NCBI RefSeq assembly: GCF_020382885.2
Contig: NC_058496.1
Span: 6,874,501-6,938,500, forward strand
Length of the DNA: 64,000 nt
Source: Scatophagus argus
Taxonomy: Eukaryota; Chordata; Actinopteri; Scatophagidae
Direction of reading: 5' to 3'
Positions within the stretch are counted from its first letter, which is position 1. Each line of letters starts with the position of its first letter. The notes beneath the pieces are model-generated. The model did not search any database. It was not told the origin of the DNA and was given only the letters and a program-made list of their open reading frames with translations. The position numbers and the translations under genes were made by a program. This document shows positions 1 to 12,500 of the stretch, one piece after another.

Positions 1-429
1 TTGTTACTACCCACAGGCAACAACAGCAGAGCAAATAATGACTAAGGTTTTCAGGAAGCACACAATGTAGTAGGCTCATATCAGGGTTATATTTAGCTCA
101 GTTTTAATTCAGGAGACTTAAAACATAGATTATAAATATACATTCTTTGCTAATTAAAAGAAATACGTTCACAGTTCAACATTCAGCATAAGGCACCAGA
201 GCACCATGCTGCACTGACTATTTATATATACTATATATTTTTTTTATATCATTATCATTTTTAATTGGACAGTTTAGTCATCAAACTAAATGAATATAAG
301 TATTTGTTAAAACACCCACTAAGGACAGTATAACAGTGACAGCAGAGATGAGAAAACCCTCTGAGGGAGGACTGGGTATCGTAACTCATTATTTTGTGTT
401 TTAAGTGTCAAGTATCAAAACTGGGTATC

Positions 430-895
430 AAATGCGTGATTAAAGACATTACATAGACAAAAATATTGGGACAGAGTTGAGAGTAGAGTTGCCCCCCCCC
501 GCCCCTTTGCGGCTGCAACAGCTTCCACTCCTCTGGGAAGGCTTTGCACAACATTTTGTATTGTATTTTTGTAGATTTTGTAGTTTGGACAATGATGTTG
601 GACTAAAAGGCCTGGCTTGCAATATCTGTTCCAGTTCATGCCAAAGGTGTCCAATGGGGCCCAATCAGGTTATTCCACACCAAACTCATCCAACCATGTC
701 TTTATGGAGCTTTGCTTTGTGCACTGGGGCACAGTCACGCTGGAATAGAAAAGGGCCTTCAACAAACTGCCGCAAAGTTGGAAGCACAGCATTGTCCAAA
801 ATGTCTTGGTATGCTGAAGCATTAAGATTCCCCTTCACTGGAAGTCAGGGGCCAGAAAACAGCACCATACTACACCTGAATTAAAAAATAATTCA
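430..895 (-). mobile_element. Tc1/mariner transposase remnant (3' part, broken)
   Basis: Read on the minus strand, this stretch gives fragments of a Tc1-like DDE transposase C-terminus in shifting frames: LPVKGNLNASAYQDILDN, then CAPVHKA, then HLWHELEQ, then VVQSLPRGVEAVAAAKG. Frameshifts and stops separate the pieces, so it is dead. The plus-strand 135-codon open frame over 477-884 is only its antisense. The element is 5'-truncated and sits in the large intron after inpp5a exon 5. Confidence 0.8.
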
Positions 896-920
896 AAAAA
901 AAAAAAAAAAAAAAAAAAAA
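896..920. repeat. Poly-A tract
   Basis: A run of about 25 A directly next to the broken end of the Tc1 remnant. It could be the tail of a retroposed copy or simple slippage. Confidence 0.8.
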
Positions 921-2246
921 GTATATATCTCAAAGTAAGGTGTAAATATGTAACAGTTCCAGGAATATTTCTAACAATACGCAGCCCTGCCCTGAGGTTT
1001 TGTTAGAGTTGGAAACTGAAAAGAAAACAGACTATCCTTTGTTTGATGACAGATAAATCATTCAACATTTCCTTTGTTTCATTTCTTTGACAGCAATTCT
1101 ATCATACCAGGGATTCTTTGTATGTAAGAACCAGGGGCCTTCAACTAATGAACATGCTGGTTTTCAAAGAGACAGTTTCAATTTCAAAAAACAACAAACA
1201 ACAATAGATTTTTTTTTTTTTTTAAATAAAATCAAGGTTAGTGTACGATACGTACTGGTTGTGTATGATCCAGCGGGTCCTCATGAAGCCCTTTCTGGAC
1301 CACTTGAACTGCAACAGAGACAAATTACAGCGAGTCACTAAACGGCTGTGAGCCGTGTCTTTGAAGGGCCAAACTGATAATTATTGATTCTTTCACATAA
1401 TTTGTCTCATCTCCCTGTCAGAGCAGGCAGACGGCCCCTGCAGCCCCAATAGACTCATTTGTCCCAACATCTCCCTTTGGCCCTCATGTACCCCTCCCCA
1501 CATCTCAACACACACACAAACATAAGCACACACAGATGCCCGTTCATGCACACATACTCACATCTGGCCAGAAATTCTTTGGGAATTTTTCTTTCTCCAC
1601 TGTGGAAACCCCTTCCAGAGAGCCCATGTGCCTGTTCTGCCCCGACACTGCTTTAAAATCCTTAACTGTGAGTGGTAGGGGTTGTGGTGGCAGCAGTGAC
1701 ATGTAAAAGAGTGAGAAAACATGCAAAGAGCAATCAATAAACTGGTGTTAACCTCATCAGAGCGGCATATACGATGAGAGGATCTATAAGCGAGCCATTA
1801 GAGTATGTTTGGTGAACAACAATCGGTTTGGGCCACACAGCGAGTGGCAGCTGCGGGATGTTTATGGTTCTTCCATAAGCTTTTCTGAGGAGCTTTTTCA
1901 TGCCTAACGTGACTGGACTATGCAGCAGGAAAATAACAGCTCCACTTTAAATTCAGGTTCTTTGCAAATATCTGGCAAGGAGCTGTGGCCATCAAACTGT
2001 CATTATACACAGGGAACCGTCCTGAAGTCCGTGGTATTAAAAAAAAAAGGAGAACCAATCATATTCAACATTGCTCTTATGAGCCATTATCAAAATAGTA
2101 CAGGGTACGAGGGGAGTGGTTTATGTGAAATCATCAAATTTTTTTTAAAGGGAAAAAAAAAACATGAATGCATCACTAGCTGACAAACAATTAAAACTGT
2201 AAAATGAAAAATTACTGAAATGATGGACAAGGAGTGAAGTTTTTAC
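921..2246. other. inpp5a intron sequence, no gene seen
   Basis: I see no exon or conserved repeat here beyond short CA-rich stretches near 1509-1560 and A/T runs. It is read as part of the intron downstream of inpp5a exon 5. Confidence 0.5.
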
Positions 2247-3158
2247 CATTAAAATCATACTGATAGACGTTTTTCAATGTCTTGTGGATGAAGTACATGC
2301 TCCCCAAAGCCTGTGGACAGAAATGACAATAACTGATAAAAGTACAGCACAAAAAACTTTACATATGCTCACTTGGTTTCAGTTTTAAAACCTGAACGTT
2401 GCAAAAGTACCGGAGTCTGTAGCTGTGATAAAGATCTAAGAAATTCACACTGAAATTATACTTAAAATGAGGTTACAGACACTTTTAAATTTCAGACACT
2501 TAATGTAATTTATTTATGTTGAATGCAGAAAAATTATGGAGGGCCTGGAAATGTATCTTTCCTTTAAAAAACTGATAGTAAAGTTTTTTTTAAATGGAAA
2601 AATGGAAAACTCAGCTCTGTCTGACCCTCTCAGAGTGGTTTCAGATCAGTGACCCACAGTGAAATCTAAACATCAAAAACGGTGACAAAAACATGAGAAA
2701 TCATCTCTTTTCAACCTCTGAGATGATAAACTGAATTGTTCATTATCCCATCATGTGAGCGGAATCGTGAGTCTTGTACAGAACGATCCAGTACGACGCA
2801 GTATATTCTTACCTTCCCAAAGACACATGAAACTTTAAAGAACAGATACGCTCAGAGTGAACACGTAACTGCACAACACATCCACATATCACACCTCATA
2901 CACACACTTCAGCATCCAATCATCCCTGACATGGTGCTGACAATTTTTAATGTACTAACTGCCTGCTCCACTGATCTGATTAATCATGCCCTGCGAGATC
3001 AATAAAGACAGAAAATTAAAACAATTTAAAAGGTATTAAGCAGTAGGGCCTGCTGTCTGCCAACGCTGCCACTGTGACTGGAGGCCGAAGAAAAATCAGC
3101 CAGCGCTCAGAGGGCTCGGGGCGTGACGGACCGTTGTGCAGCCCCCCTCTCCACACCG

Positions 3159-3189
<31 letters not shown>

Positions 3190-6100
3190 GCCAGAGTGTG
3201 AGAGATATCTCCCTGAAGAGATCATTTATCATTAGTGCCAAAGTCATCCTCATTTGATAAAATGGAACTGTCTCTGTGGTCGGCTCCAGTGAGCAGCAAT
3301 TAGCGACCAACTTGTCCAAAATCAGGACAGGGAAAGCTATGTGAACGAGTCTGATACGGTCGTTAGGTTCAAGCCAAAACTCAAAGCTGAGTAAACAGCT
3401 GTCTGAAGCATAAGTTCAGAAATATTTGGTAAGTTTAGCTAACAATCAGAGCAAAAAGCTGATTATTGTACGGCAAGAACTGCTCTAAATTTGGCTGAGT
3501 TTATGTTGGATCAGTACAATGTTGTGTTTAAGCAGTACAGCAAAGTGCACATACACACACATACACACACTCAAACACAGATACACATTCTCCTCCACAT
3601 ACTCTGCCAAACACCTATCTTCATCAATCAGGTTTGTGCACAGTTTAATAAAAAAATATTGACTTACAAGTGATTTTTTATCAAAACACCATTTGTACTG
3701 GGAATGCATGCAAGTCTGCCCCCTCTACTCCTGCAGCCCCTCTGAAAGGCGAACCCCCCAAACTCTCTCTTGGCCAAATAACTGATGATCCGCAGCCAAG
3801 GGGAAACAAATTGAAAATCAATGCAGGTGGCACAGACGAAATGAGAATGAGGCATTAGGAGGGGTGGTGGGGGTGGGATGGAGGGCTGCAGCCTTCTCAG
3901 GGCAAACAGTGGAGGGTGCGAACACTCGAGCACAGGGGAAACTTAGTCCCAGCTGTCTTGCACTCCCCCTCACACTTTATTTATCGTGCACAAATGGGCT
4001 GGGATCAATAGTTTTAATCTAGAGTTAAATGTATTGACTTTGGCCTGTCTCCTCCACACCTGGCCATTGACTTTCCCTTTTTACTTCACACACCTTCAGT
4101 CTACAGATGCAGCCAATGACCCCTACTGTCAGACGTCCAGTGTGAGGGTATCACATGGGAGGAGTGAGGGTTAATAGTTTAAGAAATACTCAGCCACTTT
4201 TCTCAGCTGGGGTTGTGGAGGTGCTACTCTCAAGCGAGGCAGAATTTCAGACAAACGAATCCTGATAAATTCATTATGAGCAGCTACTGACACAGTTGAA
4301 TTAATTTAATTCCCGCAGGCAGACTGAGAACTTACTCGCGCTGGGTGAGGATCACTAAAAAATAAGTTGGAAGCAAGAAATGGCTTTAACGACAGGTGTG
4401 GAGATTGAGCCTGAGCCCATGACCTGAGCGGCATCCCGCCAGGCACTGAAGTGGACCAGCTCAGACGTAAGCTAGCGAGACAGACTCTGAGCTCAACAGA
4501 TGATGATAAGAAATCCAGGTCGTGGCATGAGCGCCTTAACAAACCTACCTTTAAGAACGTCTCCCAAACTGTGTAATGCTACTACACCATTGTTTCATAC
4601 TCTATTTCTGAGATCTATGATGCTTACAAAAGGCTGTGGTTGTGCGCTGTCGGAGATTGCACAGTGAACCTTGATATATGAAACCCAACCCAAACACACT
4701 CAAACAAAACCAGATTACATTGAGTAGGAAAAATCCGCACACCTACTACAGTTTTGATGGTGTAAAATTTGATCAGTTCCCTTATTTCCAGGGTTCATTT
4801 CCAACTTTCAGTAAGATTTTCATTTTGATCAGAAAATTCAATGACAGAAACAGCTCTTACAAAATGTCAACTTTTTTTTGTTGCTGACAAAATGTCAACT
4901 TTCTTTTTACATTCATATTAGTCTTGAGATTTAAGATCTTTTATGAGCCCACTGAATTTAAGTCTAACTTTACTGATTTTTTTATGCCAAATTTTCTGTT
5001 TTTACACTGACATTTTATATATTTTTAGTTTGCAACAACAACACATATATAAAAATAAAATCTAATATAATAAATCTCATAAATTGTGGACATATACAAA
5101 TTTAATTTTCTTGATTGACCTCTGAGTTATCACGTCCATATTTTTTGCAATAAAATACCTTCAAATTGATGAAAGTCTTTGACACTGTCTAAAAATCCGA
5201 TGGCGTCTGTTTTCCAGTCACACTCCACACTATCACAACATGAATGACATTTTCTGATGCTCCACTGGGGTCTACGAATTCTGTCTTTCCCAGAAGTGCT
5301 GACCAGCAACCAGCTCCCGCTTTTCACTCAGCAGCAGAGTGCATTGAATGCCTCCTACTAATTCTGAGTACTGGAAGAACATGGAGGAGAACCCCATCTA
5401 GTGGAAAAACGTGTGAACTACTCAGAGGTTTATGTGCTTCTCACCGTGAAGCTGTCTTCTGTTTTGAATTGGTTATCCACATAGATGCACACCCTGTCAA
5501 AGTCTTTCATATCCTCACTGGACTCAATCCTCCTGGAAACAATGGGGCACAACGGAGACATCATTAGAATCAGAAATACTTAATTGATCCCTGGGGAAAC
5601 AGATGACAGTGCAAGGCTTGTCCCCTTAAATGGTTCTAATTCTTCAAATGCAAAGGTTGGTTGGTTTTCATGTGATTGTAATCTAAATATCTTTAGGTTT
5701 AGAACTGGTAAGAGGATAAAACAAACTTGATGTCAACTTGGGCTTTCGAGAAAATAGTTTTAGTGGACCAAATGGTTAAGGAATAAAGGATATAATCAAG
5801 CAAATTCATTGATAATGAAATTTATTGTTAGTTACACTCCTATTTGACTGTAAGGAAAATTTAGAGAAACAGATGGGGCTTTAATTTTGCAAAATTTGTG
5901 ATATTAACAAACACAGGGTGAAGGAGGAACATGCGTGGTGGTGAATTGAGCAACATAAATTAAGAGCAACACATTAGTCCTACCGAAAGAAGTTTTCAGC
6001 GTGGTCCATGTTGACCATGTAGTCCTTCCCTCCCACCTCCTGAAAGTGCAGGGCAATGAACTTCGGCTTGTAGCTGTGGATAGTCTGCGACAAAAACAAG

Positions 6101-9100
6101 AGGTTTTATATTACAGAGTATTGAGGAGTGAGGAGGGTCAAAGTTATGTTACAGGATGCTGATTATCCATTAGAGGTCACGTGGAACTTTTCTGTCATTG
6201 AAGTTAGCAGCTCAGTTTCCGTTTTCCAGTGGAACATGGAGCTGTCGTGCACGCTAGGACGTCATTAATGCACTGACACCAGCAGCCAACAAGCAGAAAC
6301 AACTACATGACACAGATTTTATTTGCCTGAACTGCACCAGACCGACCACAATATGTGAGGGAAAAATATGAGACACTGGCAGCAATAATAAGTGGAAATA
6401 CCAAATGCTTAAAACTGTGAATAATTAACACAAGGCCAGGAGGCCTAAACCTTACCTTATATAATTCTTGTAACCATTCATTTTGAATTTCACCCACCTG
6501 TAAAATGACAGAGAGAAAAATCAAACATTCTTTCTGGATCAAACAGTCTAAAATCAAACACAAACCCTGAATTCATTTTTTTTTTTTTTGGCCATCTGGG
6601 GGCAGTGCAATTCCAATATTTAATCTCATTTTCAGCTGTTTTGGTCTCTACAAACACCTGAGGAAAAATCTACGATTGAGCCATTTCAGCAAAATCGCTG
6701 CAAATAAATTGAGCTGCAAAATGGCACCACCAGCCATAGCACACCATGTCAGCTGTCCACATATAGTTCTGCATGGTGCTGTAATGCCACTGTAAACTAG
6801 TGACAGTAACAGTAGCTAAAACATTTTAGCTAAATAAACTTTCAAAGTAAGTTCAGGCTACTTGGAAGTTCACAGACACCATATTTGATCTAACACTATA
6901 ACACTATCTTCCGAGTGCATGACCATTTACTGGCTGATATATTGAGCCATTTATCTGAGATTTATGACTGATAACAGCTCTGTGATAAAGCTGAGTGGAA
7001 GTACACAGTCAGGTATTAATTACCGGAATCTGTTGCTCTGACACCATGAGCAGCTCTTTTCGCATTACACGTATTCATATAATCCTTTATATATTTTTTT
7101 ATTATTCTGAAATAAATTATGGTAACTTCTTGTTTTACAGTACTTAGAGACAAACAGGTCAAATGGAAGTCAGGAAGTCATTAATAGTGATGTGAAACTC
7201 TGAGCAGCTTACAACAAACAATTGCATGGAAATATTATCCTTTCTGTTTCCATTGGTTCTGTGTTCCAGGATGTAGTCTCACAGCTGTACCTGTCACACT
7301 CTCGGACTGTTCATGTATCATCCCCGAAACTGATCTTGTTGCATAGCCTCTACAGGTGGGAATCATCAGAAGACCCATCGCATGACATTATCACGAAGCT
7401 TAAGTCATAATGCTACATTATTTAATATGCTTATTTTTCATTATTGCGATAATGTATGTAATATATTGCAATTTATTATTATTTATATGTATTTTTTTAT
7501 TTATTCTTATTATGCCCAAAGGAAAACTTTGTCGCCATCTGTTTTATCTAACAAAATTAAGTTTTCAGTCTGTTCATCCTACTTCAGTATTTTTTTTATT
7601 GCAGTAAAACAGGATTGTCACGCAGACAGAATGGACAACACTGCCATAAAACCCTGTCATAAATGTTCCATACACCTGACAAACTGCACTGTTTGTATAA
7701 CAGTCTGCACAGTCCAAATGATCTGAATGCAAACGTGAGAGATCTACTACTGCCTAAGGTATTTTGATCTATGCTGCCCTTCCCACAACTGGGGAATTAG
7801 AAAGTGATTTATACAACTAAATACCAATACTTGAGTTTGTGTATTGATACAGTATTGCCTCGCAAAATATCACAATACTATGCTGTATTGATTTTATTCT
7901 AAAGCCATAATAGCCACTTGACAGCATACTGTAAAGCACATTTACGGAAAGCAGGCAGATGAACCTTCTACTGTCAAACAAGGCTAAGGCTGGCTCAGCA
8001 GACCCTCCTGTGTGTGGGACTACAGGTAGACTTTCATTTACACTGTAAGACCGTAGAAAAGGACTGTAGGACAGACTCTATGGCGAGACACTGTAGATTC
8101 ATCTTATTTGGATAAATAATAAACTGTTTTATACAATGGACAAAACTTACAAGATTTCAGACTGATAAGCCTGTGAATATTCTCATTCATCCAGGTCAAT
8201 TCAATCCAACGCAACTGGACTTAGTTATTTGTCTTTGAAGACGTTTCACCTCTCATCCAAGAGGCTTCATCAGTTCATGCTCATTTCTCAACAGAGGAGG
8301 TCTGCACCACCTATCTCCAATTTAAAATGCTGCCCTTTCATCTCTTCCCAGGAGATTCAACAACTTAGCCTCTAAAAACAACTGCCATTCACAAATGGCC
8401 CCATGTGACTCTAATGACTGTCGTTACAACACAATAGAGCATTAAAGAAGTCAAAACCAACTTTACCATCCCCGACTGTCGTTTGGCACAATGGGGCACT
8501 AACGAGTCTATGACACCACTGGCCATGTGAACGCCTCCACAGAGGTTAAATACCTGGGTCTCCACACCAGCTAGTTGAACTAGTCCCAGCCTAGTCAAGC
8601 GAGCATGAACTGATGAAGCCTCTTGGATGAGAGGTGAAACATCTTCAAAGACAAATAACTAAGTCCAGTTGCGTTCGATTGAATTTCCTTGAGATATTTC
8701 AGACTGATGAAAGTCTAAATCTAATGAACTGTGAGAGTGAAAGCAAAGTTCTGCGGTGGCTGTGAAAAATAATTCCCTTGTTAAGCTAAGCAAACTTAAA
8801 TGTTAACCTCACAGTTACACTGACATTAAACGCTCCTCTCTCATACCAGAGAAAATGGGCTTCGGTGACATTTTAAAAGCTGTAAGCAGTACATCAATCA
8901 ACAACTGTCCCTTAACCTAAGCTGCGGCATTTCAACGTGTTGTTTCTTATACGCCCACTTCACAATTTGCCCCAAAGTGCAGTCACAGAATAATGTGCAG
9001 TCTTCTGCAAGGCCAGGTGCATTCATACCAGCTGAGGAATGGCTTTGCATAGTGTATTTGCATGGCTGTGTGACAGGATGACTGCAGCTCAGCCATTGTG

Positions 9101-11891
9101 ACCTGAAGGACTCCACATATCTATTAACACAGTCTGTATGCGCTCATAAACACTCAGCCAGTGGCTCAGTCCAAGACGCTTCAAATGTATGAAATATGCT
9201 GCATGTTTTAAACATAAAGTTCATACAACAGTTATGCTCACGATGCACTGCTGACTGCACACTATTCAGCAACAAAAAAAAGCATCTTTTTTCTGGTGTG
9301 GCAAACTAGTAGCACAGTGTCAGGCGACAAGACCAGGCACATTAAGCGAGGGAGGTCCTAAGCGAGCTCCCACCGGATCACTGTTCCAAAGAAACCATTT
9401 AACTGCTTTAATGAATCCAGCATGTTGATTAGGTCAATGCTTTGTTGTTCCAAGCTGTCTGATAATAGTAAGTTGAGAAAATTGACTAAAATAATGTGCT
9501 CCCTCAAGAAAGGCTTTCACAGATTACTATTCTCACACCATTTGCATGAATAAAGGGAAGGGTTGTGTCACATTAACATCTGGCTTCTAAACAGCCATTA
9601 AACAAGCTTGCCAGAAACAACTGACATAATCTCCGGTATGAAATACTACTGGTGGCACAGAGATAGCAGCTGGGGCTGACTGTCTCACTGACTAAACTAC
9701 TCTGACAGGACACTCAGTTAGTCCAGTACTGTAAAGCAATAGGATTTATCCTGGGATGTGCTTAAGATCTGGCTCTTATCCAGAAAGCTGGGTGAACGTT
9801 TAGGAGTGTTTGTTTATAGAAATAGGGGGGCTTAAGTAAGGAGAAAAGCTCAAGTCCCTCGGGGTAGATTTCCATCTGTTTACATATCTCCCACAATGGG
9901 ATCTAACATGCTTTCATTGGAGCCAGATCTGGCAACCGGAAACATGGTCCTGAGCCAAATTTCCATGAGTGTAAGAGCCCTCCTCCCTGCAATGTCTGAA
10001 AGGTTTGTCATCCCAGCACAGAACAAAACTACATACCACTGGAAATGTATCCATTTGTTTAGAAGAGTTCAGTTCCAGTCTAATCTCTTTAATCCCTTAT
10101 AAAGAGTACTTTTACTGTTATTTTTGAAAAGATGCCAATGAAAGACTATACTATAAACTATAACTTATATAACCTTACAAACGTAGTGATACCTGGAGCA
10201 TACCTACACAGCATGATAAGGATACTATAATCTAACTATTGAGCAACACAGACGCTCCCTGTACAAACATTTTAAATTTAGATTTTCAACAGGGATTGTT
10301 TGCGCATCCTGCAATTTCTAGTTGCAGGAGGTGATGATGGTAATCATCATGGATGTTTGAGGGAATTTAATAAATTTATGATTAGCCCACTAAGGTGAAA
10401 GCAGTAAAATGTCCTGTGGTCAGCAAGTGAGCTGTGCTGACGGGTCACAACGTCCTAGCCGAGACATGCAGCAGCAGAGGAGATAACTGATCTCATCTCA
10501 TACCACACACCCCTGCACTAAAAGAATCTGACTGAATGAAACATTAATAAAGTCTTGCCAGAAAACCTTCAATACACTTTGGAAATAGTTCTAACAGGTC
10601 TCTGGAACTCTAAATCTTGTTTTGATGATGTTGGTGGAGAGATCACTCCCATCAGGATTAAATAAAAAAAAGTTTTGTCATAGGATTAAGGTGATCACAC
10701 ACAAAACCTCTTGATTAAAAACTCAGATGCACTCCCTTCACTGTAGAGCTCAGCATTCAGGCTTTCATTGTTGTCTTAGTGCATGCCACACATCACCGGT
10801 CCACTTGTCAAGAATATAGACGATGAGGACTCATCTCACCCTGTCACTTTCATCCCCAAATCTCTGTAGACCAGTGCATATGGTTTTTGTACTCCCAAAC
10901 ATGCATTCATCTTTGTAGCGAGGGGTCTCTATGTAACTGTCGACAGACTGTTCTTCCTGACACAGTGTGATCACGTTCTGCTTTGACTTTCTCAGCCACC
11001 TACAGAAGAGTTGTTCTTCTGTTCTTCTTGTCTCACATATCACACCAATGCACAAGTATCACAGTCATGAAGTGCACACACGCCTATTTACTGATGTATT
11101 TTCCACAGATCTAAACGCAGCTGCCACTTTAGACACTGTTCCTATCGAAACACTAGCCAGTTGTGCCTTAAAACTCCCGTCATCCATAAACCATACAAAA
11201 TCTGAATCAACTGGGTCTGCTCAGCATTTGCAGACATGCCACAAAGATTTATTTACTCAGGTTTTTTCTTTTGATTTGTCACCCGTCTGTCTTCCCTTAC
11301 AGTTTTTCACAAATCCTGCCCTATGTTGTGCCAGCATGTGGAGACTACGGAGTAGACATTTGAACAAGTTCTCATAGCTGACCCTTAGGTGTTAAAGCAT
11401 CTGCCGGGTCACTTGAGAGCAGGTCACGTGAGGCGTGAAACTTATGCGTCCTGCGGGTAATAACAAATCAACTTAGGCTCGATGATTTTGTTTTATATCA
11501 GCGACAGCGGAAGGACACGATCGGGGCGCATGCTAATAACAGCTGACAAAAAACACGACTGGGAAACTCGACATCGTGGTGCTGGAGATGTGTAAAGGGC
11601 GGCACGTGAATTACAACTGGAGTAATTCATCGCCGTGAAGACGTTAGCACACTTGCCACATCCTTAGCTAGGTTACCAAAGATGTATGCTAGCAGCGGGG
11701 GGCTCATTCAACGTGAAAACTTGCCTCCTGTACCCCTTCGACTATCTCCATCAGCCTAACAGCATTAAGTATAATCCTGGCAGCACTGCAGTCTGGTGTA
11801 GTTTTAATTTTACCCTTACCAGCCTACTTACATTATCAAAGAGTGACCCGACATTTGCGGTGACGAGCAGCACATCAGTGTATGTTTCCAT
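2247..11891 (-). CDS. inpp5a: Inositol polyphosphate 5-phosphatase, INPP5A type (5' five exons, partial)
   Basis: The family removes the 5-phosphate from Ins(1,4,5)P3 and Ins(1,3,4,5)P4, ending calcium signalling at membranes. Five coding exons are visible: 11832-11891 (ATG at 11889-11891), 6456-6497, 5984-6084, 5445-5532 and 2247-2310. All have AG/GT borders and their phases join without a break into about 118 codons. Recognisable blocks are LLVTANVGSLFD in exon 1, IALHFQEVGGKDY in exon 3 (the QE is the metal-binding glutamate position of 5-phosphatases, by family knowledge) and ALGSMYFIHKTLKNVYQYDF in exon 5. The order and spacing match the start of INPP5A. Catalytic exons and any C-terminal CAAX box lie beyond base 1. 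Exons 2-4 are more diverged from the mammalian protein than exons 1 and 5, so a fish paralogue is possible. Intron 1 is about 5.3 kb and carries a foldback repeat. Confidence 0.88.
3164..3189. repeat. (CA)n microsatellite
   Basis: Thirteen uninterrupted CA units in the intron between inpp5a exons 4 and 5. A second, interrupted CA-rich stretch lies at about 3548-3590. Confidence 0.95.
6580..6830. repeat. Possible dispersed fish repeat
   Basis: The stretch contains the phrase 'cagctgttttggtctctac' and surrounding text that I recall as a common interspersed element in teleost introns. I cannot define its ends or class from one copy. Confidence 0.3.
8198..8685. repeat. Foldback element with 85-bp inverted arms
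   Basis: Bases 8198-8282 and 8601-8685 are reverse complements over 85 bp with two mismatches that I count. About 318 bp lie between them. The arm contains the phrase 'agaggcttcatcagttcatg', widespread in fish genomes. Inverted termini of this kind fit a DNA-transposon-like foldback or an inverted-repeat end of a Penelope-like retroelement. No intact open frame lies between the arms. It sits in inpp5a intron 1. Confidence 0.8.
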
Positions 11892-12500
11892 GTTAACGAT
11901 CCACCTTCTCAAACAGCTCGAGCAAACTCCGTAGCGTCGCCAACTGACGCACGTCCAGGCCTGTAAGAGCGACTCCCCGGGAGCTTAGAAAGGCTTATTG
12001 TGTGAGCCCAGATCGCGACTATGAGCGCTCTAAGTACGATAACATCTCACTGACGCTTTTGCGTCGTTTCTGCTTCAACTTGTCTACTGATGGCGGGTAT
12101 CAGGTCGTCATCATATGCCGGAGTGGCGCGCATATCCATCGCCGAGCCAACGAGAAGTAAGTTAGTTTAACGGCCCTCATGCGTGGATTTCCGCCTGCTC
12201 TCGGTTAATTGGACTAGTAGCTTCTTAGCGGACTTAAACCAGCCTGGACCGTGCGTCTGATGTTGCCTTCACAAACCCGCTGATAACCGGACCGAACAGT
12301 TGTAGACGCGGTTAGGTAACTTTTACTAACTCCCGGGCTCCGCCTCCGCCTGTTTGCTGCGACCAGTCAATTTCAGTCTTCCTTGTGTTAAGTTTATCGC
12401 CGCTGAGTGAACGTCGTGGCCATCACTCTGAAGTGTGACCTCCTCTGAAGATAATCCCTTAACGTTTCATTGCCATGGAAACCTCTCTGTGTGACCTGTA
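11892..12500. promoter_or_regulatory. CpG-rich inpp5a promoter region, possibly divergent
   Basis: The 600 bp upstream of the inpp5a start are visibly richer in CG dinucleotides than the flanks, as expected of a CpG-island promoter. No TATA box is apparent. On the opposite strand a short frame starts with ATG at 12090 and meets a good donor (A|GTAAGT) after 12156, so the island may fire both ways. I found no further plus-strand exon that I recognise. Confidence 0.45.

Noticed and set aside
477-884. 135-codon plus-strand open frame
   Set aside because: It is antisense to a recognisable, broken Tc1 transposase on the minus strand.
3164-3189. CA repeats as a possible CRISPR-like array
   Set aside because: Uniform dinucleotide repeat with no spacers, in a vertebrate intron.
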